From Epinephelus fuscoguttatus (taxonomy: Eukaryota; Chordata; Actinopteri; Perciformes; Serranidae): a stretch of 64,000 nucleotides of DNA. Of this stretch, positions 46,801-53,200 are shown piece by piece. How positions within the stretch are numbered: position 1 is the stretch's first letter; every line of letters begins with the position of its first letter. A model generated the notes under the pieces. That model saw nothing but the letters and a program-made list of their open reading frames with translations, did no database searches and was not told where the DNA came from. The stretch is from contig NC_064753.1 in NCBI RefSeq assembly GCF_011397635.1, positions 40,777,822 through 40,841,821 of the forward strand, written 5' to 3'. A program made the position numbers and the translations under genes.

Positions 46801-47581
46801 ACACATCTCCTGGAAGAGAAGGGAAGGTACGGATTCACACACTAAATTCTGCTGATCGATATGCATATCAAAGTGTGGTCCTCATCCAGATGCACTCATT
46901 GAGCCCAAATATTGCAAAACAGGACCCCAAGATTCTTCACATTTAAATTCACATTTTGGATGATTAAATCAGTTTTTCCAGGTGAATAACTGAAACAAGT
47001 TCACACAGCCAGTTTCTGAAGCATGGTGGATTTGATGTCTTCCAGTCTTTTGAAATGAGTTTTTTATCTAGCACCATGCCCATCAAAAGAGCTGTCTGCA
47101 TGTATGATGGAAGTGTTAAATAGTCTTTTGAACAACCAGAAAGAGCCAAGTCCCTGTCAGGAGAGAGCAACCTATGATAAACCCCCCCCCAAAAAAGGAA
47201 TTCTTTACCACAATGAATAGATTAGTGGACAGCTCCAGAATGAGTGAAAAAGTGTACCATCGTTTGACTTGCATTTGTCACAGACTGTTTGTCTCGTTTC
47301 ATGAATTTAATTCCAGGAGAGCTCAACTGGAAAAAGATATAAGTTTGTGGTGACGGGTCACGGCAAGTACGAGAAGGTCTCTGTGGACAGCGACTGCAGT
47401 GAGGATGCAAACTGTCAGTCAGGTGAGACAGATTACAGTTTATCATTCATCCTCCTTTTTAATAATTTGTTTTAAATTGTTGTTTATTGTGATTATTATT
47501 ATAAATTACTTATTTACTAATTAATTAATATTAATATATTAATATTATATTAAAATGTGCCTTATCTTCTCAGAGACTTAG
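23351..47581 (+). CDS. lsp1: Lymphocyte-specific protein 1 (15 exons)
   Basis: LSP1 is an F-actin-binding phosphoprotein of leukocytes (established for mammals). The exon model, all GT/AG and in phase, gives 528 residues. Signatures shared with LSP1: LTAQRSQEDAEEVERE (21-36), LDEDEGFSDWS (80-90), RTESLRKS (349-356), SKIDKKLEQYTHALE (370-384), two KKNL(F/W)E motifs (410-415, 474-479) and KRYKFVVTGHGKYEKV (497-512), the C-terminal actin-binding part. Residues 154-345 are acidic, low in complexity and poorly conserved, making it longer than human LSP1 as I recall it (about 339). The last four residues come from a predicted tiny exon. LAD1 is a related family, but the DEGF and GHGKYEKV motifs favour LSP1. 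The a or b fish paralogue cannot be decided. It converges on prr33, matching the human order as I recall it. Confidence 0.92.
23410..25200. other. lsp1 intron 1, first part, no feature supported
   Basis: Intronic A/T-rich DNA with a short AGAGAAGAGAAG run near 24335-24350. No alternative exon can be recognised. Confidence 0.5.
25201..25353. mobile_element. 153-bp MITE with TTAA-bounded inverted repeats
   Basis: Left end TTAAAGGAATACTTCAC at 25201-25217; the complement of the right end, closing at 25353, is TTAAAAGAATACTTCAC, one mismatch in 17. TTAA at both edges is what piggyBac-type transposition leaves. A longer, more diverged relative lies at 29078-29605. Confidence 0.75.
25775..26118. 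mobile_element. 344-bp MITE with GCACGATA-type inverted repeats
   Basis: Left end TAGGGAAGCACGATAATATC; the complement of the right end is TAGAGATGCACAATATTGGA. Internally it has repeated 'TATCGG' motifs (26028-26110). I recall this as a common fish element. It has no reading frame, and a target duplication is unclear. Confidence 0.65.
26119..28054. other. lsp1 intron 1, mostly unassigned
   Basis: It contains a (CA)n run at 26901-26933 and a motif near 27600-27620 (GGTTTGGCAACAAAAGTGCT) related to one at about 3195. No exon is seen. Confidence 0.5.
26901..26933. repeat. (AC)16 microsatellite
   Basis: Uninterrupted AC repeat of 33 bases in lsp1 intron 1. Confidence 0.95.
28055..28495 (+). 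repeat. Uninterrupted copy of the 17.9-18.9 kb repeat
   Basis: It begins 'GGCCACTTGAGGCTGGCTCC', runs through 'TTTACAGCAGAAATAAACAG' and ends with 'CAATGGGTGATGTCATGG' and 'TATACAGTCTATGG'. I recall it as one of the most common repeats in percomorph fish. It shows the empty site for the element nested at 18098-18729. Confidence 0.75.
29078..29605. mobile_element. Longer relative of the TTAA MITE
   Basis: Its left end, 'CAAAGAATACTTTCCCTGCA' then 'AAGTGACCATTTG', matches the complement of the right end of the 25201-25353 MITE. Its right end, 'GGGCATTTTGCTGGTGAAGAA', is the opposite terminus. About 470 bases lie between, with no protein that I recognise. It is more diverged, and the edge TTAA is lost. 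Confidence 0.6.
30515..31215. repeat. Dispersed repeat, copy B (paired with 6405-7105)
   Basis: It shares ordered blocks with the copy in lectin intron 3 (see that entry). The segment between the blocks differs in length, so each copy has its own indels. Confidence 0.65.
31401..31580. mobile_element. 144-bp insertion with 18-bp target-site duplication
   Basis: The 18 bases at 31401-31418 (GTTTATTTAAAACAGGGA) recur exactly at 31563-31580. The insert 31419-31562 includes 'GCAGCCGCGCACATCC' and a perfect 17-base hairpin at 31522-31558. The host sequence after 31563 is itself a repeat, also found at about 63005-63120. Length and duplication suggest a short retroposed element, but no tRNA-like boxes are seen. 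Confidence 0.75.
31581..33724. other. lsp1 intron 1, repeat-derived and unassigned
   Basis: 31563-31660 continues a repeat with 'GGCTAATTTCCATCG(T)CGGTCCC' that is related to 63005-63120. About 32258-32320 is a 'GGCGCTTTACAAGTGCAGG' tail. No exon is seen. Confidence 0.45.
33725..34110 (+). pseudogene. Tc1/mariner transposase 3' relic
   Basis: From about 33862 the translation reads DWPAQSPDLSPIQQLWDEVE and then hits a stop, followed by RADRPTSESDLT after a further break. This is the third-acid region of Tc1 transposases (WP.QSPDLNPIE.LW). The catalytic Glu is replaced by Gln (PIQ), and there are several stops, so it is inactive. The downstream text 'AATGCCCATGATTTAGGAAT' is typical of the element's 3' end. 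Confidence 0.8.
34245..34350. repeat. Dispersed teleost repeat, copy 3
   Basis: It contains 'TACACGCTTGGCACACAAGA' and GAAGTTTCAATTCTGC, aligning with 395-480 and 10425-10480. It ends with 'ACTTTAAAC', similar to the CCTTTAA end of copy 1. Confidence 0.55.
34647..34787 (+). CDS. lsp1: lsp1 exon 2
   Basis: Acceptor TTGCAG|TTTGAC and donor ATAGA|GTGAGT. It encodes LTAQRSQEDAEEVERERRRR and a basic, Pro-rich tail ending ELTHNIE. The TAQ.S.ED.EE start matches the LSP1 N-terminus. Confidence 0.9.
34788..37458. other. lsp1 intron 2, repeats and unassigned DNA
   Basis: 34915-35190 is related in inverted orientation to 10080-10320. 35694-35874 contains palindromic repeat copies, described separately. 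36000-37458 shows no feature I can support. Confidence 0.5.
35694..35874. repeat. Palindromic repeat cluster
   Basis: The arms 35799-35831 and 35841-35874 are reverse complements with three mismatches and a one-base length difference, around GGGAACGCC. A further partial copy of the left arm, 'TTCGTGTCTCACATTAGGCA', lies at 35717-35736. The structure would fold into a stem of about 33 bp. Confidence 0.75.
37459..37717 (+). CDS. lsp1: lsp1 exon 3
   Basis: Acceptor CCCCAG|GTTAGA and donor GAGAAG|GTACAA. It holds the diagnostic LVLDEDEGFSDWSHRLESR segment, then a Glu/Gln-rich stretch. Phase 2 in, phase 0 out. Confidence 0.92.
38215..38790. mobile_element. Non-autonomous DNA element, family T copy 2
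   Basis: It ends with 'GCTTGGTGTGTCAGGGCC' (38769-38786), identical to copy 1's end. Shared internal blocks include 'TTACCTAATATAGCAAGTTTG' and 'TTTTGATCTCACTCC'. It is in lsp1 intron 3. Confidence 0.65.
39191..39241 (-). mobile_element. Isolated SINE 3' tail, reverse orientation
   Basis: The complement reads AATTTCCCCTCGGGGATCAA, then TAAAGTATTTCTG and repeated ATTCTG. This is the same tail as the SINE at 39505-39810. Only the 3' end was inserted. Confidence 0.75.
39365..39409. repeat. (AT)n microsatellite
   Basis: A TA dinucleotide run interrupted once by TAC near 39381, in lsp1 intron 3. Confidence 0.9.
39505..39810 (+). mobile_element. tRNA-derived SINE
   Basis: The head carries an A-box-like TAGCTCAGT (39513-39521) and a B-box-like AGTTCAAGTCCCC (39533-39545), spaced as in a tRNA. 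The body has 'CAAGGCACCGAACCCCCC' and 'AGTGCATGTATAGGTCC'. The tail is 'TTTTCCCTCGGGGATTAATA' followed by AAGTATATAAAATTAAA. That tail also ends the fragments at 20390-20600 and 39191-39241, consistent with a shared LINE partner. Confidence 0.85.
40280..40416 (+). CDS. lsp1: lsp1 exon 4
   Basis: Acceptor CATTTTAG|ATGTCC and donor CCACG|GTGTGT. It encodes a Ser/Thr-rich segment (SNNRKEVKTSYSSSVFVSQD onward) with no known domain. Phase 0 in, phase 2 out. It is less conserved than its neighbours, so confidence rests on splice signals and phase. Confidence 0.75.
40530..40785 (+). CDS. lsp1: lsp1 exon 5
   Basis: Acceptor CTCACAG|TGGAGC and donor GACAAG|GTAACC. It encodes a Glu/Lys/Arg-rich, probably helical stretch (EVEQEEKKEEVQEM; EEKDNLYLRREEKHRDEEEQ). 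It includes a tandem six-residue duplication, RSAETR-RSAETQ, from 18-base repeats at 40621-40656. Confidence 0.85.
40786..43102. other. lsp1 intron 5, no feature supported
   Basis: A 122-codon frame at 41741-42109 has no domain features and starts in repeat-like text. I see no exon or named element. Confidence 0.5.
43103..43219 (+). CDS. lsp1: lsp1 exon 6
   Basis: Acceptor TCCCCAG|AGGCCA and donor TTCAAG|GTATCT. It encodes RPMEGRRSEEVNRES, a Ser-rich stretch and YGPMSPTFK, which lines up with the SPPLSPT region of LSP1. Whole codons at both ends. Confidence 0.85.
43353..43376 (+). CDS. lsp1: lsp1 exon 7, 24-nt micro-exon
   Basis: It is eight codons, KLLIQFYP, between CCTCCAG|AAACTC and TACCCA|GTAAGT. 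Its phase matches both neighbours, so inclusion or skipping would both keep the frame. It could be alternatively used. Confidence 0.65.
43546..43587 (+). CDS. lsp1: lsp1 exon 8
   Basis: Fourteen codons, DEVNSRVSTDGKCS, with acceptor ATTACAG|GATGAA and donor GCTCG|GTGAGT. Phase 0 at both ends. Confidence 0.75.
43785..43816. repeat. (TTA)n microsatellite
   Basis: About ten TTA/ATT units in lsp1 intron 8. Confidence 0.95.
44226..44257 (+). CDS. lsp1: lsp1 exon 9
   Basis: Ten codons and two bases, IMERTESLRK(S), with acceptor TTCCTCAG|ATCATG and donor AAAAG|GTGAGT. RTESL matches the LSP1 segment just before the SKID motif. Confidence 0.88.
44522..44606 (+). CDS. lsp1: lsp1 exon 10
   Basis: Acceptor CTTTTAAAG|CACCAG and donor CTCGAG|GTAAAA. 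It encodes TSNIKKTLPPVAVSKIDKKL and EQYTHALE, the most diagnostic LSP1 block. Confidence 0.93.
44850..44990 (+). CDS. lsp1: lsp1 exon 11
   Basis: Acceptor TTTTTCCACAG|GTCTCC and donor TCCAAA|GTAAAT. It encodes VSSKECRSGSQALTDLTSPS, then EPVSSKKNLFEAGEAWNQTA, where KKNLFEAGEAW corresponds to the first headpiece-like motif of LSP1. Confidence 0.92.
45360..45690. repeat. Dispersed repeat, copy B (paired with 10685-11080)
   Basis: It aligns in order with 10685-11080 but lacks part of the middle. It is in lsp1 intron 11. Confidence 0.65.
45878..45976 (+). CDS. lsp1: lsp1 exon 12
   Basis: Thirty-three codons, DADGLKVGVAGLINQWVRGS onward, ending RCSSPSRPA. Acceptor GTCTTAG|GATGCA and donor CAGCA|GTAAGT. 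This segment is also reminiscent of ladinin, a reminder that the two families are related. Confidence 0.88.
46139..46478. mobile_element. 340-bp DNA element with 33-bp imperfect inverted ends
   Basis: The left end (46139-46171) begins CCCAGTCGACATTTGTGTG; the complement of the right end begins CCCAGCCAACATTTGTATG; both reach a shared CCCCATGTGG. Inside are repeated 'CCCA(C/T)ATGGG'-type palindromes. It is non-coding and sits in lsp1 intron 12. No clear target duplication is seen. Confidence 0.75.
46746..46826 (+). CDS. lsp1: lsp1 exon 13
   Basis: Twenty-seven codons, DMKPGGVLNKKNLWESFGDT onward. Acceptor TTTGCAG|GATATG and donor GGGAAG|GTACGG. KKNLWE corresponds to the KKSLWE motif of human LSP1. 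Confidence 0.92.
47317..47422 (+). CDS. lsp1: lsp1 exon 14, C-terminal actin-binding block
   Basis: Acceptor AATTCCAG|GAGAGC and donor TCAG|GTGAGA. It encodes ESSTGKRYKFVVTGHGKYEK and VSVDSDCSEDANCQS plus one base. KRYKF..TGHGKYEKV is the conserved end of LSP1. If the donor were not used, the frame would run on for 17 more residues to a TAA. Confidence 0.92.
47574..47581 (+). CDS. lsp1: lsp1 exon 15, eight coding nucleotides and stop
   Basis: After TTATCTTCTCAG the exon AG-ACT-TAG completes codon E527, adds T528 and stops. The acceptor is strong and the phase fits, but so short a coding part cannot be verified by homology. Confidence 0.55.
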
Positions 47582-47934
47582 TGATACTGATTCTGGTTCT
47601 GCAGTTAAAATCCTCGTTTTAACTTAACTTGAAATTGAAAAACTGGTGTGAAGTTTAAGTTTATTCATATAAAATCATATAAAAAGAAGTTAAGTATTTA
47701 TGACTGACATTGGATTTGTATGGGATTTGTTAAAAATATATAGAAGAACACAAACATTATCCTTTAAAAAAGATTTCTCAGCTGTGATGTGTCACTTCCT
47801 CCATCTGCAGTGTAACTATCTCTGTTGGGACTTGCTATCTCTATAGTTTAAGTGCCAATCAAAGCACTGACATTAAAAAAAGAAGTACAAGACAAGATTT
47901 TCTCAATCAACTTTATGCCTTTTCAGAATCACAC

Positions 47935-47940
47935 AATAAA
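47935..47940 (+). terminator. lsp1: Candidate lsp1 poly(A) signal
   Basis: AATAAA lies 354 bases after the predicted stop. It is the first good match on the + strand in the 3' flank. Confidence 0.5.
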
Positions 47941-48240
47941 CAAAAACATGTTTTAGCTTAACAATCAGTGTAATAAACGGGGCTGTGGTCAGCTCACAGG
48001 GACAAAGTCCCCCTCGCCGAAAAGAAATTCCACATCATGCTGGTCACCTTGTGGAAAACAACAATTTTAAAAACTCTACAGAGATAAAAAGCGTCAAAAT
48101 AACAACAACAACATGCTAATATCTGCTACTGCAGCACCAAAATCCTCCAAAGCTGTGAAACATCACACCTTTCATCTAATATCTGTCCCCCTTCCAGCTA
48201 TCACTCAGTTTTCAGTTAGTCTGTCTTCCTACAGCAGGCC

Positions 48241-48252
48241 TCATCGTCGTCG

Positions 48253-48284
<32 letters not shown>
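48241..48284. repeat. (ATC)n microsatellite
   Basis: About 14 units, beginning with CGTCGTCGTC variants. It lies in the gap between lsp1 and prr33. Confidence 0.95.
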
Positions 48285-48616
48285 TTTATCAATTATTGAT
48301 ATCCTATTTTACATCCTAGACACAGTTTTAACTCAGTACTAATGCTATCTAAGTCCTGGACAATTCATCACAAGGCAGGAAATAACAATCCACCAACAGA
48401 GTCACTAGGTTAACCTGATACACTGGCTGGAAATATTTTCATCGTATCATCTGTGTTGGATGGAAACCATAGATCTCCAACTTTTTATAACTGAGGAACA
48501 GCCTCATACAGTACATATATACACACAACTTTATGTATTTCACTGAAACTGAAAAACAGTTTCCACACAACACTGGTGATATGGTGAAACAGGAATTTAA
48601 TCTTGGGTTGTATTAC

Positions 48617-49331
48617 GGCTGGGCAATGTATGATGGGGTGGTCTCATGATACCACAAAACAATATCGTCTCCCAAAGTAATTTTTTGAAACACTAGAGAA
48701 TTCAGTCGCATTCATGTGTAGTCTAATGGAAACTAGGCTTAGAGCTTAAAGCCATGCTAACAGCTCTGTGAGGCAGTGCTGAGGAACAACTATGCTTTTA
48801 GCTACATGCTAACATCAGCATTCTCACTGTGACAATGCTAACATGCTGTTTAGCAGGTATGAAGTTTACCATGGTCACCATCTCAAGGCCTGGACACACC
48901 AAACCAACATCAGAGAACTAGTGCAGATGAGGGCCAAAGAGTTGCACCTGAACACACCATAAAGACTACAAACAACAGCCAGCTAGCATGAACGTTCTGT
49001 GCCTGTGTGAGAAGAAATAACTCCCCACACCAGCAGGCAGCAATAGCCTGTATTATTAAAAAAGGGAAACCAGACGATCGACAGGAGGGATTCAAGATGT
49101 TAGTTAGCCAGCTATCACATTAACAACACAACCTGATGCTGAGAGAACAAATATTTACCATGCACAGTAACACAAACAATTATGAACTGTTTCTGCTAAA
49201 AAGCTCAATGGCTTAAAAAAATAACTTTGTCCTGATGGTGGCATAAGGATATTGGCAATCCATTGAATAGTTGTTGAAATATTCCAGTCAAGACAAAAGT
49301 GTTTAATATAATTTTTCCATATTGCCCAGCC
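48617..49331. mobile_element. Element with GGCTGGGCAAT ends, carrying a nested insertion
   Basis: The left end is GGCTGGGCAATGTATGATGG; the right end's complement is GGCTGGGCAATATGGAAAAA. 'GATACCACAAAACAATATCG' follows the left end, typical of fish elements of this sort. The family T element at 48887-49212 lies inside it. Confidence 0.6.
48887..49212. mobile_element. Non-autonomous DNA element, family T copy 3, truncated
   Basis: Its left end, GGCCTGGACACACCAAACCA, is the counterpart of the GGCCCTGACACACCAAGCC ends of copies 1 and 2. Internal blocks 'AGCAGGCAGCAATAGCCTGT' and 'AAGCTCAATGGCTTAAAAAA' align. The right end is missing. Confidence 0.6.
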
Positions 49332-49768
49332 CCAAGATCTACCAGCCTTTGTGGTTGTAGTTTCTTGCCCTGATCGAAAGCCCAGACATCCATCTCTTCA
49401 TTTCCATCAGTACTTGACTTGCAGAAACCTAAATCTGTTCTGACTGGACCTTCATGCTTCATCTGTCTTTGTTTCCCTTCTTTCAAAATCCATCTGCCCT
49501 GTTGTTCCAGGAATGTAAAAGCCCTATTTATTACAGTGATTACAAACTGCCTACCAGCGGTGTGCACTAAAAGCCTTACATTATTTAGAAAAATAGAAAA
49601 AGATAGAGCGTGACAAATGAAACAACCTTTTCTCTATCAAAGTATATCTACAGTGCATGCATTCAACACTACAACTAGGTCATCATCAAATTAAAAAAAT
49701 CTAATCAACTATTGTTGCGTAGTATATGATTTTTTTTTCTTTAAATCATATTTTTCTCAAGTCACAGC

Positions 49769-49783
49769 TTTATTTGATTTATT
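49769..49783 (-). terminator. prr33: Candidate prr33 poly(A) signals
   Basis: Two AATAAA hexamers on the minus strand (TTTATT at 49769-49774 and 49778-49783) lie about 450 bases downstream of the prr33 stop. The lsp1 signal is about 1.8 kb away on the other strand, so the two 3' ends converge without overlapping. Confidence 0.5.
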
Positions 49784-50233
49784 AAAAGTGCAAAGATACC
49801 ACACCTGTATTACTCCTGTGTTACTGATTTTTACCTTTAAAAGCTATAAACGTATTGACCAACCTATACATACTAAATAACCAGAACTGATGAAAACATC
49901 AGAAATATATATGTTAATTTGACATGGGGATGAATTTCGTTTTTGTGAAACTTTACTCTCCCAGTTTAAGTTCTAGCTCCAGTATTTGCTCAAGTAGATG
50001 ATGACTGAGCAGGAATCCATTACACTTTTAATCATTTTTCCCATTTAAGAATAATTCCCCTTAATTTATAGAATTGATTTAATTATTAAATTAAGTAATT
50101 GTGCAAATGGTTTTATGTCTATTCTCTCTCAAGTTTCTTCTTATGATTCCTTCGCTAAGGCTCCCCCACCTATCTGAGATCATCTTTCTACTTTCACTTA
50201 TCATTTATCAGTCTCAAACACTTTCGCATCAGT

Positions 50234-53200
50234 TCAAGTATCCGCATCTGTATCTGTTGGTTTCCTTGAACCAAATCCTCTTGCTTTCCTGTTAAAGTCC
50301 TTACGTTCTTCGTCTTGGGATCTGCGTTTTATCAGCCCTTTTTCAAACACTGCTGCTATTTTCGAGAGCGGCTTCTCTGCTGCCTCTTTAAGCTTCCTGG
50401 CATCAAAGCGAGGGCTGTACAACAAAATCGGCAGGCGATTGACGAAAGAAGGAACTTCTGCTTGGTTGTCTTTAGGTTCCTTTTTCTTGTCTGAATCTTT
50501 CTTGCTGGCATTGATCTGTTGCATGATTTTCTCTTTGGTAGAGAACATTTGAAAGAGGAGGGCGTCCCACATCTTCAGTGCCTTGGGAGCTTCATTGTTG
50601 TTAACCACCTCCTGATTGGCGCTTTGTTCTGCTGCCGACTTATCATCACCACCTTGATCTGTCTCCTTGTTACTGCCACTGGAGTCAACCTGAGATTTGG
50701 CCTCTGGTTCTGGAAACTGGGGTTCCTCTGGCTCAACGACCATGTGCTTCTTGAGCCGTGTCCATCCGCTGAGCTTACCCTTAAGGCCTTTTGGCTTCTG
50801 GGCTGCTTTGGGCTCAATGGGTGAAGGGGATGTATCTGCTGTAACGGTCCTCTTGTCAGCAGTTGAAGATGCAGTTGATGTCGCTGACTTCGTGGAGGGT
50901 TCGACTGCTGGGGCTTCCGTCAATGCAGCTGTAGTTTTGGTCCTCAGAACGTCCTTGTCTTTGAGTCCAGCGTTTTGCTGAGATGGCGGTGACGTTCCTC
51001 TGTTTGGGGATGGAGCTTTGACTGAGACTGAGGCCTGAGGCAGAGAGGCAGGAGTGGCAGAGTCAATCAAAGCGGCTTTAACTATGGACGGTTTCATGAC
51101 AGTATCTGTTGCTGGCTTTGCAGGGGATATGTTCTCTACTGGTAGCGCTGTGGGAGGCTGAACATTACCGGTGTGCGAGCTACTCTGGACCAGATCGGGG
51201 GGAGACTTTGACGAATCTGTTTTTACAACTGAGGGTTTCCTTTCTAAAGTAGCAGAGGAAGGTCTTGATTTTACCTGCTTAGTAGGAGGTTGAACCTTTA
51301 GAGTGGGTTTACTAGCTAAAATAGGATCGGTAGATTGGATGGGAGTGCTAGTTCCAGTGTTCAGTGAGGAGAGTTTCCCTTCCTTACTGACATTTGTTGC
51401 TTGGGTTGTGTTTATATTGTTCATTTGGGAATGTTCTTTTACCTCAGCACTGTTAGTCAGGACTGAAGCCTCCTTCGTTGTGGGTGGTTTAATGTCTGGT
51501 TTTGAAATTGTCTCTGTGATTGACTTAGCAGAGGGCTGAACAGTACCAATAGGTGTATTATTTCGTAGAGGTATAATGGGAGGGTTTATCTGGTCTTTCA
51601 TAATGACTGGCAATGGTTTTGTTTCTGTAGTATGGTTTAAAGAGACGGGAGTTTGATAGGATTGGGGCAAAGTTGGAGTATAGGCTGAAATAGGTGTGTT
51701 ACACACTCTTGGCTCCGGTAGAGGGGAGGCTCTTGTTGTGCTCCAAGGTTTAGTTACTCTAGAAGGGCTGAAGGTTGCTTTTGCATCTCTGGTAGCTTCA
51801 GCAAGGGGGTGAATATTTGTAGTAGCATAGTTATCAATGTGTGAGACGGTTTGTGTATTTACAATAGTTTCAGTAGATTTCTTGGTTTCCATGACAGATT
51901 GTCTAAACTGTTTCTCTCCAGTCTGAGAGCTCACAGAGGTTTGAATATTATCTCCAGACCTGATTTGACTTGCAACTGTGTGCTTTTCTACACTTATACT
52001 AGATATGTTAGCCACTACATAACCAGAGGAAGAGGAAGGTGATGGTTCAGTCTTAGATATTAAAGCATTTTTAGTTTTTGTCGGAGGACTTGCTAAAGAT
52101 TTATTGACTTGAGTTGGCTGGATGTAAGGGGACTGTTCTTTTACAGTGGTTTTAGTATTAACTGGTGCAGATGTCTCAGGTGATCTTTGCTCTGCAAGAA
52201 GGCCGGCAATCTGTTTACCATCTGCTTTTGAGTTTGTGTAGATTCTTGTTTCAGCAACAGAGCCAGAAACAGGTGCTGCATTGATGCCTGGCTTTGTTGC
52301 AGTTCGACTAAAAGGTGATTTAGCACTTGCTGCTGGGTCAGTAATAATAGGCAAAATAGCTTCTGTATGAAGCTCGTTAGGGACTTTGGTTTCAATGGTA
52401 GGAATATTGTTAACATTGCTGCCCAAACTGGATTTTTTAGCCTGAGCACTTCCTACAACAGGTCTGCTGCGCTGAATAGGCTCTATACCTCCTGGTTGTC
52501 CAGTTGGAACCAAGTCTGTCGAAGACTTGCTGACTGGTAGCAATCCTGCGGGTGGTTTGTTGGACAGTTTGGTGTCACTGCTTGGGGTGTTCAGTACTGT
52601 GTTTCCTTGTGAAAGATTGGAAGCTGGTCTCATTTCAGTCTCACCTTTTGTTTGAATGTTTTCTGTTTTAACGGGTAAACTGGGAAGATGCTCTGTTGGT
52701 GTTTTCCCAGTCAATAAACCTATTATTCCATTGGTGGCTTGTGGATACAATTTTGTGTTTACTGTTGAGTCACTGACTCTGTTAATGTCATAATTAGTGG
52801 GGAGTTTAGGTCCTGTATTAACTTGAGTGGACAGTATTGCGTCTGCAGCAGGGGTGAGACTGGTTCCACGTGTCCGTATGGCCTCTACTATAGTTCTGCT
52901 TGACTTTGTGTGGAAGCTTGCTTTTTGAACAATTTTATCTTGGCTACTGGATAATATGCTACTCTGTGTGTTGAAAGGTATATTTTCACTAGGGTCGGTT
53001 AGCTTTGGGGGCTCTTTTGTGGGCACATTGGAGGTCATAATTGAAGGGGATCTGATGCCTGAAATGTTGGGTGATTTGGTAGCTTTGACAGAAAGGTCAG
53101 GTAGTTTGGTGTCTATGGTAGTACCCACTAAGTTAGTATTAACAGTAGGCGTACTTGGTACAATTGGTGCTTGAGAGAATCTCAAAGAGAGACCTTCTCC

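Larger units (their letters stand above)
47582..48616. other. lsp1 3' UTR and flank
   Basis: It contains the predicted poly(A) signal at 47935 and, further on, an (ATC)n run at 48241-48284. No other gene is seen. Confidence 0.55.

Noticed and set aside
23351..47581. Calling this gene lad1 (ladinin 1)
   Set aside because: The KLEQY and KKNLFE regions are shared by both families, but DEDEGFSDWS, SKIDKKLEQYTHALE and TGHGKYEKV fit LSP1 specifically, and the opposite-strand neighbour looks like PRR33.
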